64,000 nucleotides of DNA, from contig OY987298.1 in NCBI GenBank assembly GCA_963920635.1, positions 60,865,949 through 60,929,948 on the forward strand, given 5' to 3'. The translations under genes were made by a program, and so were the position numbers. Origin of the DNA: Pseudeuparius sepicola. Lineage: Eukaryota > Arthropoda > Insecta > Coleoptera > Anthribidae. Below, in pieces: positions 45,380 through 56,183 of this stretch; the stretch's first letter is position 1; the number at the start of each line of letters is the position of its first letter. The notes beneath the pieces were generated by a model. The model was not told the origin of the DNA, did not search any database, and saw only the letters and a list, made by a program, of their open reading frames with translations.

Positions 45380-46980
45380 AAAAAATATAAAAATAATAAT
45401 AACAGCTGAATAGGTACCGATATACGAAATACTTTGTCCATTTATTTCTTTGTCTGAGGCTTTCATGGAAAAAAGATGAGTACGAGAAATATGACGAACC
45501 CCAAAGTCTACGTTCATATAATGATTTACTTACCTGTGCCAATTCCGCTGGTTTCCGGATCAGCCAGATTTTCGCATAGGACACACCTTTTGAACATACT
45601 GGCAGAAAAAAATTTCAGATGCCAAACGTAATGACAGCGTCTGCCATTAAACTGTCCTGTACTACTTGGGTCGGCCTTGAGCCCGTAGGGACGCCGATTT
45701 CACGGGGGGAGCGGGGCTTATGCCCTCCTCAGAAATTTCAAAAGGGGGCGACGTCTTCCTTGGAAAACCCGAGTGTGGCAATACCCGCCTTTGATAAACC
45801 CTACTGGGACATCGCGCATTGCGTTGACAATTTAGTTTTTTTTTTACAAATTCAAGAAATAACATTATTTCTTCTTGATTATTTACTCCCTTCAGAATTT
45901 TGACAACCCGACGCCTCTGCACTTGGGTCTTAATAGTAAACAGATACCTGTTGATTTCTTATAATCTTGGCCACGGCTTATTTATTGTATGCTTTATCTA
46001 TAGATATATTTGATCGGAGGCCTATCGTGTGTTTGGTTCTTTCGGGATGCAGAGTGTTGAAGTCAATTATTATTTTAGAAAAAAGTAAGTATTAATCGAT
46101 GCATTTGTAAAAATGGTGAGGTTAGTTTAAACACTTGCAACAACATTCGTTGTTTGTGCTTGTAGTGTTTTTGTTGTAATTATTATTATATTACTTACAT
46201 TATTGTTATCAACTAAAAAGTTTAATTTTTTCACTTAATTAAAAATTTGTATTTGTATTTTTAAAGATTAAACATTTAACCAAAAAAAGATTTTACATAG
46301 GACAGAAATGCCTTTCTGGGGATATACAAGCATACACTTCAGATGGGAGCATCCGGTAGGAATCACCACCAAATGGCGCCCTCCTATTTTTAATCAGCGT
46401 TGAAATATTCTCTTTATTCTGAACACGATGATGTGTAACCCTTGACGTTTTAAAAGTAGTAATGAATTTTAAGTGATTTGCTATATCTTTAATAGTCGGA
46501 CAAAAAAACTAGTATTTGTAGAGTTATTCACAACATAGTGTTATGGATGCCATATTATCAACCTTTCATTTCTTTACAACGCTATGGTAGCCAATAATCT
46601 TAATGCACTTATGCTTTTTACAACAAAAATACTTTTTTCTTCTCTCTTCTCTGAAGGTAGGTATACTTTACATAGTCGTCAGCTCGCCCGAAAGCGGAAG
46701 TAAAATGTTCGAGGTGCCCTGTTAGTTTGGTTGCTAGATACAAAAAGTATGGCCTAACAATTTTTACAAAGTGCACTTACCTACGAATTTTGCAATGTAG
46801 GTACCTAAATAAATTTCTACCCATTCAATATTAAAAAAAAAACATTTTAGACCGTCAGATTTAGGTGTCCCATTTTCGCATATACCTAAGCCTCGTAGAG
46901 TTGCCTCGAGATGTTGAGTAGAATGAAGGGAAATTTACGAGTGGCCCCTGGGGATAAAATATTATGGAAAATTCGATTTT
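45380..46980. other. Mostly AT-rich, one GC-rich patch
   Basis: At 45655-45790 a GC-richer patch with CACGGGGGGAGCGGGGCTTA resembles the G-tract end of a hAT-like element. A frame of 94 residues (45619-45903) crosses it but shows no motif. No gene is supported. Confidence 0.4.
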
Positions 46981-48201
46981 CCTATACAGGGTGACCTATT
47001 TCGAGTCTTTGCATGCGAATCTTGGTTATCTCAAGAGATACGAGGTCGGTTAAATTGGGGAAAAGTTGCGGAATTTGATGCCGAGTAACATGATAAAAAA
47101 AAATTTGGCTGGCCCTTCTCGTTTTGAAAATAATGCGAAAAAACTGAAAAATGTCGTTTATTAAGGCACTTTTTTTCTCACCTCCCTTGACAAAAATATG
47201 ACGATCAACTTTAATTTTTCTTATGGGCGCCATATTGGATTTTTGCATTTTTGAAAAGAGGATTTTTTTCTGGTTAAAATGATATGTCACACATTATGCT
47301 TTACTTTGTTTTTCTTGCCGTAATATCAAATTAATCGTTTTTGCATAGAGTGCCTTGGAAACGTAAGCCCCATAATGTTTGACGTTTTTGCATAGAGTGC
47401 CTTGGAAACATAAGCCTAGTTACCCATTGTTGCGAAGTGTGCTTTGGAATATTGTTTAACGGTTCAGTACAAATTCAAATTTATTGATGTGCCTCAAGGC
47501 ACAATGCAGCACGTTTCTTTAAATTGTTTATGGCTCGTCCAATATTCCTTCGACGTCATTTATATTTGAGGAATAATACATTTGAATCATGTCACGCTTT
47601 TCTTCGTGTGAAAATTGCATTTTTTTTAGTAAAATAAAGTATCCGTGACATTTAAAATTGTACTAAACTATCAAACGTTTTGGGGCTTATGTTTCCAAGG
47701 CATTCTATGCAGAAATGTTAAACATTATGGGGCTTATGTTTCCAAGGCACTCTATGCAAAAACGTTAAACATTATGCGGCTTACGTTTCCAAGGCACTCT
47801 ATACAAAAACGATTAATTTGATATTACGGCAAGAAAAACAAAGTAAAGCTTAATGTGTGACATATCATTTTAACCAGAAAAAAAATCCTCTTTTCAAAAA
47901 TGCAAAAATCCGATATGGCGCCCATAAGAAAAATAAAAGTTGATCGTCAAATATTTGTCCAGGGAGGCGAGCAAAAAAATGCAAGATCATATTTAGATTC
48001 CTTGTAAAAAAGTGCCTTAATAATGTTTAACTTAGAAATGTCCAGTGCCATTAATTTTCGTTTAAAAAAATAATAACGAAAACGACAATTTTCAGTTTTT
48101 TCGCATTATTTTTAAAACGAGAAGGGCCAGCCAAAATTTTTTTACCATGTTACTTGGCATCACATTCCCCAACTTTTCCCCAATTTAACCGACCTCGTAT
48201 C

Positions 48202-48997
48202 ACCGTCCAGAGATATACTAATAAGTCTGAGCACTTGGCCTTGTGTAAACAAACGTTTCCCCCTTGTCCTCTCCCGCTCCCTCGGCCCGCTGTCATCGGA
48301 GTACGGCGATCGATATCTTCTGGTAGAAGAAAATAAAGGGGCCCATTCACGTTGAAATCGGTATCGATACGTGTACGTTGAGACGAACTCATGAAACATC
48401 AGTTCAGTTCACATGTGATGCAGAAATGGTTTTTTTAAGTTCTCGTCGAAAGGCGCAACGAAAGCTGTGTATTTTCTTCATGACAAAATTACGATCACTA
48501 TGAGCATACTTTTCCTCTACCAAAACTGTTTTTGCCGATTCTCTAAGTTGTCTATTTGAACATTCTTTGCACTTTGAGTTCCATAAACACGGATATAGTT
48601 TGTAAATACGGAGAAATTCCTCCCAAAACTAGCAATCTGCCATATTGGAAATAAACTGTTTTATATTTTTTAGCAGCGCGATACAAAAACATCAACATAC
48701 ACGTTGTGACAAGTATCAGTTGCATGCGCGCGGTATCGAAGTTTCACTACAGTGATACAGACGGTGATACCAGCTGATGCTGATACAGCGATACTGAGAC
48801 AGCTAAATACACTACCTATGCGAGTTGAATCAAGATACTGATACTTGCGACATGTAATGATACCAATCTCAACGTGAATGGGGCCCTTAAGCTTACACAG
48901 GCCGCGGTGACGCTGATTTACGAGCAGTCGCAAAAAATTGTTGTTTTTCCCGAGAGAACAAAGAAGTGACCCGACTTATAGTATTCTCTAGACTTTG
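48202..48997. mobile_element. hAT-type MITE inserted in the palindromic element
   Basis: An 8-bp target duplication CTCGTATC flanks it (48194-48201 and 48998-49005). The left arm of the host palindrome has this octamer once, uninterrupted. The ends are imperfect inverted repeats (GTCCAGAGATATACTAATAAG against the inverse of TTATAGTATTCTCTAGAC). It contains a third element. Confidence 0.85.
48336..48888. mobile_element. Innermost MITE with GGGGCCCATTCACGTT ends
   Basis: The left end GGGGCCCATTCACGTTGA and right end TCAACGTGAATGGGGCCC are inverted repeats of about 18 bp or more. The right flank is TTAA and the left flank ATAA, so a TTAA target is possible but uncertain. A transposase is absent. 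A cluster of GATAC repeats fills 48700-48870. Confidence 0.7.
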
Positions 48998-49162
48998 CTC
49001 GTATCTCTTAAGATAACCAAGATCCCCATGCAAAGACTCGAAATACGGTCACCCTGTATAATATATGTACAGTGTGGTCATTTAAGTGTGCAACATATGG
49101 AACATTTTTTATTAATTGCACAACCAAAATAAAAAAAAATGGTTGTAAGTTAAACAGCATTC

Positions 49163-49290
49163 AGGGTAGGTCAAAAAATATAAAAATTGCACAAGAGTAA
49201 AGTAACCTTATTTCAAAAAATTTAGCAAAAGGTTACTAAGAAAAGTTGTGTAGAATTAAAAGCTATGCCTAAATACCAAAACATAGCTTC
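49163..49290 (+). repeat. Diverged solo copy of the 21437 inner element end
   Basis: CAGGGTAGGTCAAAAAATAT, then CAAGAGTAAAGTAAC, parallels CAGGGTAGGTTGAAAAATAT, then CAAGAGTAAAGTACC, at 21439. Confidence 0.6.
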
Positions 49291-50250
49291 CTAAAAAAAT
49301 TATTTTTCGTCAGTTAATTTCCATAGTTTCTTAATAAACATTTAAAATAAAGATTTTGCACCTTAAATGATAGTTTTTTAAATAGTTGGGGTGATTCTTA
49401 AATGCGTCTCCCCAAAATGGCATTTATATCTTAGGGCTTCTGGGTCACCCTATATAGGCACTTGTTAACGCTAAACCCTATGTTTTTTTTTTAATTATGA
49501 AGAGGTAAAAAATGTGAAGAGGTACAAGCCAGTGGATTCTGCGTTAAAAGGTGCCTCTATAATGTCTTTACAGCTTGACGATATCTACGATATTAGGACC
49601 CTAATCTCCTTCACCTTGAACAGGGAGTCCATTTTAAGAGGCTTGCGCAAAATATCTTTGCAAATATTACCGAAAAAAAGCGGTAAATGTTATCTGTTAG
49701 TATCAAGTAGGTATATTAGCTGTCATGGGTGACCTTCAACTGTCCTCAACTTAGTTAAGGTCCATCCACACCCGGCTGTTTATGGACGAAAATCGACAAT
49801 CAAAATTTGTTTGCCAGTTTGTTCTCTATTTATAATTACAAAAAATTGAGAAAACATCATTAATATAGCTACAGTGAAATTTTGACTTATTTCGGGCGAA
49901 TATTATACCTTAAACCGAACTCTCAGAGCTTGCCGAGATTTCCATCAGAAATAGCTTCACTGCCATTTATTTCTCGAAAGTGTCTCGCTCCAAGATTGAT
50001 TTGTTTTGTAAATGGTATAAACTAAAGCGGATACATTATTTATAGCCCCATACATATAGGTAGGAGGAGATTTGAATTGAACTTAGTGTCTTAGACAGAT
50101 ACAGGCCTTGTTTGTGGTCATGTGGCCAAGAAAGCAATATTGGATATCGGAAACAGATGGCGCAAGTAGCACAGTCATTGCCTATTAATTTTCTTACATG
50201 ACAATCTTCTAAAAAAAGCCGAGTAGTATTAGTAATTTAGTTATGGTAGT

Positions 50251-51327
50251 GTAACGAAGTTAAACTAAATTTCCTGGCTTTTGCTTTTATTTTGCACCGG
50301 TTTGATCCTATCGGCGCGCTATTTCTGACGATAATTATTTTTTACTGTTGCCGCGGAGAGCCGCGTTCTTTATTCCGAATCATTGGCATTTAATACAACT
50401 AATTGTGGAGGTTGTTTCCGTCTAGAATTCATTTATCAAAAATATTTTGTATATCTGAGAGGGGTAGGAACACCGAATAAGAGTAGATCCGAAGGGAATG
50501 CTTATCGCCGTTCTTTTTGGGAAACCGGGTATTTAGGACATCGCCAATCCAAGGAAGCCGCCGCTGAGGGCGCGCCAGTGGTGGTTCAACCCCTAGTCGC
50601 TCCACCCGGCCGTCAGCCGCCATTGAGAGACCTATGTGGAGGGGATCTCTTGCTAATCCACGTCTGCGACGCCGACCAATGTGCACGTGTTTTCTGGCTA
50701 TAAAACGGCCTGCGGAAGCCAGTGGGGGCTCTCTCTGCTCTCTTCCGTTTGTCTTTTGATCCCGATAGTTTCAGGTTAGTAACTTTGCGCTTAGAGTGTT
50801 TCCACCAGCCTGACCTATCCTCATTTCCCGTTCTCTACCGGGAGAAAAGTGTGAACTTTGCTCCTCCTGCCTATCGCGGCCTCGTTAGATTTTCACTGAT
50901 TTTCCAATAAATTAAATCAAGTTAGGCATCCGAGAACTTTGCTACTGGCCTATTCCGTTGTTTAGCCGCTAGCTAGCATCCGGACCGAATATTTTGAGCT
51001 TGCACCCAGCTTTTCCGTTGCTTACGTTAACAATTTATGCACTTAATTTGCCGCAAGCAAACCACGCCTAGAATTCATAAATTAGTACTAAAGGCGCGTT
51101 GTTTCTTTTCTTTTCACAAATCCCGCCCCCCCCCCCCCCCGATCGGGACTCGCCGGAAGTACCTAGTGATTATATCACGTTATTGCATAACTTTTTGTAG
51201 TCAATATACGACGTGTTGAAACACTATTTAATTTTGCTCCTCTCCCTCTAACATACCACTTTTGCGCCCTGGAATTTCTTTTCTCTGACGAAAGCTATCC
51301 TGGGTAAAAGCGGAGCATACCGCTCTA
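50251..51327 (+). mobile_element. Putative LTR-like segment 1
   Basis: It begins TGTAACGAAGTT, shared with 53701. It contains a TATA box (CTATAAAACGG at 50698), an AATAAA signal (50906) and ends near GAGCATACCGCTCTAAAAAA, followed by CTGGCGCCTGAGCA, which resembles a primer-binding site. The middle is not alignable to segment 2, so these may be LTRs of two related families, or one old composite. A C-tract lies at 51126-51140. No gag or pol was seen nearby. Confidence 0.4.
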
Positions 51328-51639
51328 AAAAACTGGCGCCTGAGCAATCCGCTCCGAACGGGTTTTGGTTTTCCTTTCTTAAAAAAAAAGAGGCTATAAG
51401 GAAGCCCATCGCACCTAAAGAAATCCACCTTACCTAGAAAGGAAAATCAGAACGGAAAATACATCAAACGTTATATATTTCCCTTTTGCAAATTCTCGAA
51501 TATCCGAAAATAAGACCGACTGTAAAGAGAAAGTAATTCTCTAAAAAAATAAAATTACGAAGTAAAAAACTACGCTATAGTAGTATTATTAAAGTCGTTA
51601 GAAACGGCCTAAAGAATTATAAGGCTCGCCGCATGCAAA

Positions 51640-52210
51640 TTGCTCCCAGCCCATACGTATTCCACCCACATTGCACAGCCTGCGAATGGAGAATTCTGTA
51701 GAACATGGGTATAGACGGTGTAGTGCATATTGAACCCATTCCAGGCCCAGCACTGTTCTAACCGGTTTTTGCACGGATCGAGTTGTGCCTCTGGCACAGT
51801 TTCGTGAATGCTTGATTCCGAATTTTGAAATGGTTAGAGATTATCCTGTATTAGATGATACCATCCATGAAGATTAGACGAGATTAAATATTCTCTCTGG
51901 AACTCCTCTAGACAACTTCAACTCTCCATGACACTGTCTTTTTCGTAAATATGCATTTGTAGATATTGCTGTTCTTTCTTTAACTATTCAGTAAATGCTT
52001 TAAAACAAAAATATTTCTTTGTAATCGAAATACGATTCTAGTAAAGCGAGATGTTCCTTGTTCGCAGTCATCATGGAATTAGTTTGGGTCTGGGCTGGGT
52101 TGAATATGTCCTATTTCTAAAAGACGTGTACTTAGTCTGCGTCTTAGTCAAGCCTGGGCTGTGCGTAGGATATGCATGGGCTGGGTTTAATTTGCTTCAT
52201 AAAGGGAATG
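51640..52210. repeat. Inverted repeat with TGGGCTGGG-type motifs
   Basis: Minus-strand sequence at 51640-51750 and plus-strand sequence at 52078-52205 share GGGTTGAATATG, GGCTGTGC and TATGCATGGGCTGGG-like phrases in the same order, so the region is a diverged foldback. No coding content. Confidence 0.5.
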
Positions 52211-53859
52211 TCGGACATATAGCGGTCACGCCTCAGAGAAATAACCAAGGGTAGAGGGAGTAACATTAAAATGTAGACAGAGCCAACATCTTTTTTGAGT
52301 GATGCCACGTACCCCATCGCCAACAGACATCTCAAATCGCCCAATATGGCACACCGCCGGCAGCCGTCGCATTTAATCTCCCTGCATTTGTGTTGTTTAT
52401 GATATTGCCATATTCTCTGATTGTTTCGGTACGTGTGAATTTTTTGTATTTTAAGTGTTTTTTTTATTGATTTATAAACTATTAGTATTTAAGATCTAGT
52501 AACTGATTTTGTATAAAATAGGACGCATAAAGTGTGTGGAGAGTGGCAAAAGTTATATTTTTCAGGAAATGATCCATCACAGGTAATGTTTGTTTACTTT
52601 AGAAAATTTCCTTAGTTGTTGGTTGACTACAAACGTGTGAATTTTGATGATTTTGCTCCCTTTATCCTTGGTTACTTCTCTGAGGGTCATGCACTTTTTA
52701 ATAAATATACCTATATATCTTCTACTTGCTAACTATATCACTTTTAAGGTTTTTAACGTTGTCGTCAAACACAATGTAAAGGTTAATGCACACTATAATA
52801 TTTTTATAGATCTGTGAAATTATGGCACAACTATGCGCATGCACATGTCTTATTTCGTGGCGCAAGCGGCCAGCCGTCGACCAGGGGAATAACCCATGCA
52901 AGTATGTTATAAACGCCTAGCCATGCCCTTCCGGGCGTCCTAGTCGCGCTCGATTCTCAAAAATGTAGTATGTGTGTACGCTTTTGTTTTATCGATATTT
53001 AAAGTCCAAATTTCGCCTGGGGCCGCAAAAAAAATAAGTGCCACATCACATCGCTATTGAAGCGCGCCAGAAGCGAAAAAGCCGTTCAGCCGTTTGAGCC
53101 GTTTTTCGATTTGATAAGCGTCCGGGAGAGACAAGTAAAAGTAAAGACCCTAGAAATCGATCGACCTATCCGCAAAAGAAAATGGGTTAGTTTTGTTTGC
53201 TTTTCGTTAATTTTGGGCTTTTACTTAGGTTTCGAGTATTCACGCGGCTAACAGGTAATTGCGCGATGGCGATGGGCTATTGCTTTTACTGTACCTGACC
53301 TAACTTGATTATATACAAAGCTAGGCCAGAAAAGCTTAAAAACCAAGCCTTGATAAACTTAAGTAGGCTTTGGCCTTGACGATGCACGCCCTGAACTGCA
53401 CTTTGTCATACGAAAGGTTTGTTTACCCTATAGAGAATCTTTAGATATTTTGTGTCTTTACGCATTTAAATTTCCAGGTGTTCTTGTGGATTTTTTGCTA
53501 TTTTTAGCCCTAGTACCTGGGAGTGCCTTTGGTGAAGCCCCCATTTAAACGAAATCGAGCAGCAAAAGCATTACCTATATTCTCCTTTGTCCTAGTTATC
53601 TGCGAAAAGGTGGGTTTACAGACCCTTCAAGGAGGTTCCAAAATATTGAGGTGAAGGTAGGCCTTTCTTTTGTGATTTGCTTCTGCCGACGTAGCTTATG
53701 TGTAACGAAGTTCGTTATTTTTTTTTACTAGAAAGGAACGTATTTTTAATTTTTTTTTCTGCCGACCGCACCGCGCCGAGTATTTTTATTATTTTCACCG
53801 GCTAGATATATGCATAAAACGCAAGTAATATATTTTTCCGAAAATCAATCAGAAATATT

Positions 53860-53995
53860 GACATTTTTGATAACATTTTTGAAAGAAAAAGTCAATATTT
53901 CCTTGCACTTAGTCGTTGCCAGGCAACGGAAAGTAACTGTTAGGAAATATTTATTTTTGTACTGTAAGGAAATATTATTTCCTTACAGTTATTTA
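53860..53995. repeat. Cluster of short palindromes in AT-rich DNA
   Basis: GAAATATTGAC and GTCAATATTTC face each other across about 35 bp (53851-53902). ACTGTAAGGAAATA and TATTTCCTTACAGT form a tight hairpin at 53960-53988. Confidence 0.7.
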
Positions 53996-54067
53996 TAAAC
54001 TAAAAAAATGATTGAGAACAAGTTTTTCGAATTTATGTTCTTTGAGTAATTTTCGATTTTCGGAAAA

Positions 54068-54196
54068 ATAGTATGTATACCTCGTAGGAAAAGCCACATT
54101 CCCCGACTCCGTATTGCCAGTCTCGGCTTACGCCTCGACAGGCAATCTTTACGGTCGTCCGGGAATGTTCAGCTTTTCCTACTAGGTACACAATGT
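54068..54196. repeat. Imperfect inverted repeat, arms about 55 bp
   Basis: TAGTA at one end and TACTA at the other bound arms containing CCTCGTAGGAAAAGC and GCTTTTCCTACTAGG, then ATTGCC and GGCAAT around the loop CTCGGCTTACGCCTCG. It may be a small MITE or an RNA stem in the LTR-like segment. Confidence 0.7.
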
Positions 54197-54534
54197 ACTA
54201 TTCATTTGAACAAAATCTTATTTTCCGTATTTTCGGATTTTATATACCGTGTTTTAAAAGTCGCTATTGATTGTAGGCGGGCAATATTTTTGAAAATATA
54301 TGTAGTAGGAAATAATCGTTATTTTTAGGGCTAGAGACGCGTTTCTTTTTGGAAAACCGATTCAATCTATTCATACTATTTAGTCTTATTATCGGAAGCC
54401 GCGTCGCATCGCCGGCTATTGGTGTATGAGATTTTTCTAGTTTTTTTATGTATTTCGCACCGCGCACCAAGCCTTGATGCCGGCATAGCAACCGGGCTCT
54501 TTTTTCCGACCCCACCAGCCCGGCCGGACTCGGG

Positions 54535-54606
54535 TATAAAAGGGGAACCGAAAAATACTAATTTATCAGATTTTGATCGACCGCCGATTTAGCCGTATAG
54601 GTAAGA
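54535..54606 (+). promoter_or_regulatory. TATA promoter, initiator and splice donor
   Basis: TATAAAAGGGG at 54535 is followed about 33 bp later by ATCAGATT, an insect-type initiator (A at 54568). A GTAAGA donor at 54601 would close a leader exon of about 33 nt. The spacing is right for transcription and splicing into downstream sequence. Function is inferred. Confidence 0.5.
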
Positions 54607-54694
54607 AACTCTTGTATGATAACCATTTCATTTTAATATAGTGCCCAAGGTATTTTCTTTTGACTGAACATTATTATTTATAAACAGGTGATAT

Positions 54695-55114
54695 CAGGTT
54701 TAACTGCCGGCCCTTGCTATTGTAGAGTCCTAGTACTGCCATAGGCAAGAGGCCAGGTCCGTTGCAAAACCCGAGATCAAAAGATAAATAGTTTGTACTT
54801 GACGTCAGGTGTAACTGCCGGCCATTGTCCGTAGAGTGCCAATTTTTGGTACTGCTAGACAAGCGGCCAGGTAGGTACTCTGCAAAGCCAGAAGTCAAAC
54901 TAAACTTTTTTTTTTCGACTAATTCCAGGTATATAAGTTTTCGTTGCTGGCCTTTGCTATTGTAGAGTACTTGTACTGCCAGGCAAGCGACCGGGCCGTG
55001 ACGTAACCTGAAAAGTCGACTACAGGCTATTTTTCCACTTGATCTCAGGTCTAGCTGCCGGCCATTGTCCGCCGAGTCCCAATTTTTGGTACTGCTAGGC
55101 AAGAGGCCAGGTCC
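54695..55114 (+). repeat. Four tandem hairpin modules, period 111-120 bp
   Basis: Units start at 54695, 54806, 54926 and 55046. Each has TCAGGT or CCAGGT, CTGCCGGCC (or GCTGGCC), TTG, then TACTGC, and GGCAAG or GACAAG with GGCC/CAGG, so that GGCC-TTG pairs with CAAG-GGCC. Units 1 and 3 share CTATTGTAGAGT. Units 2 and 4 share ATTGTCCG and CAATTTTTGGTACTGC, an A-B-A-B order. The bases before each AGGT resemble splice acceptors. Confidence 0.8.
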
Positions 55115-56183
55115 TTCTAGAAATACTGAGAATTAAAGAAATAAAATAAACCGCGCTTGTCAGACGGCACCACTGAATCCGTTTTATCTAATTTTCTTTT
55201 CTAAAATCTGCCGCCGTCACCTAAAGGCCTATAGTAAAGTGTTATGAGCCACATTGTTTGATACGGAGAGAGTTTCTTGCTTATAGTTTATAACCGTAGA
55301 TATCAGAATTTTCCGATTTTCTCTTATTACCCGCACTTCACAATTACGCGCCGTGTTGTCAAACCACCGTTTCTATACTAGTTAGATTATTTAGTTGTCT
55401 CCGCCGCATTTCCTACTCCTAGTTTCCGTCTCACAGAATAGACTTTCCGTTGCCGCGAATACAAAAATTATTAATCAGATTAATTTGTTCACAAGTGTAT
55501 TTGTATGGTATTATTTCGCCTCAATAATAAATTAGGAGTTTTTCATTTGCCAAAAATATTTTTCTCGTTGTGGCACAGTTCGACTTTTGTTGTAGTATAT
55601 GATTTTGTAATAATTATTTGATTCTGTTGTTATTGATTTTCGAATATTACTAATCTATTGAGAATAGTAAACTGGTATCGTGTTGTACGTAATATTGGAA
55701 AATAAATTGAAAAAACTTGTCTATTGTCTTATTTACTCCCTGGTCCCAATAGAACAAACAAAACAAAATAGCTAAACGATCTTTGGAATTTTCTTCATCA
55801 CTGAACTATCCGAGAAAAGACAAGTGGAGCATACCACTATAAAAAACTGGCGCCTGAGCAAATTAAAGAATAAAAACTAAAGAGAGGCAGCGTCCTCCAC
55901 AAACTATATAACATCTTTCTATTCCTAAAAAAAGCGTCAAAATCGTAACGTAAACCATTACACATCTAACGAAATCTTAAACAAAATAAAGTAATAGGGA
56001 TTATTACGTTACATATGTTACCTTAAATTTTTGCTTAATATTCATATAAGTATTAAAGGCGACTGCATAAACTTGATTTCAGACAGGAGTCCTTATAGTT
56101 AGGAAGCTGGCGTCAAATTTGTCATTTCACCAAAGTTCATCTTTTCACTTCAGGTTGATGTTTCAAAGCTTATTAAAGAATCA

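Larger units (their letters stand above)
46985..49058. mobile_element. Long palindromic TA-flanked element
   Basis: The ends are TACAGGGTGACCTATTTCGA and the inverse of CAGGGTGACCGTATTTCGAG, with TA on both sides. The arms extend several hundred bp: TTAAATTGGGGAAAAGTTG, GGCTGGCCCTTCTCGTTTT, GGGCGCCATATTGG and repeated GCATAGAGTGCCTTGGAAAC units at the inner ends. The right arm is interrupted at 48202-48997. No transposase is recognised. Confidence 0.87.
53701..55846 (+). mobile_element. Putative LTR-like segment 2
   Basis: It begins TGTAACGAAGTTCG and ends GAGCATACCACTATAAAAAA followed by CTGGCGCCTGAGCA, matching the borders of segment 1. It includes a TATA promoter (54535), a splice donor (54601), four tandem hairpin modules (54695-55114) and AATAAA at about 55700. 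It is longer (2.1 kb) than segment 1. A non-autonomous LTR element is the best guess. Confidence 0.4.

Noticed and set aside
48150..48399. Overlapping frames of 60-80 residues on both strands
   Set aside because: They span the boundary between the palindromic element and the inserted hAT-type MITE, so they cannot be an ancestral gene.
50383..50703. 106-residue frame with Pro/Gly-rich composition
   Set aside because: It lies just upstream of the TATA box of the LTR-like segment, has an overlapping antisense frame and no motif.
51313..51345. CTGGCGCCTGAGCA as a definite retroviral-type primer-binding site
   Set aside because: It follows the shared LTR-like border twice, but no LTR end dinucleotide or exact tRNA match could be established, so I keep it only as supporting evidence.
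54674..55102. 142-residue minus-strand frame with internal repeats
   Set aside because: Its repetitiveness comes from the four tandem hairpin modules. No codon-level conservation between units is apparent.
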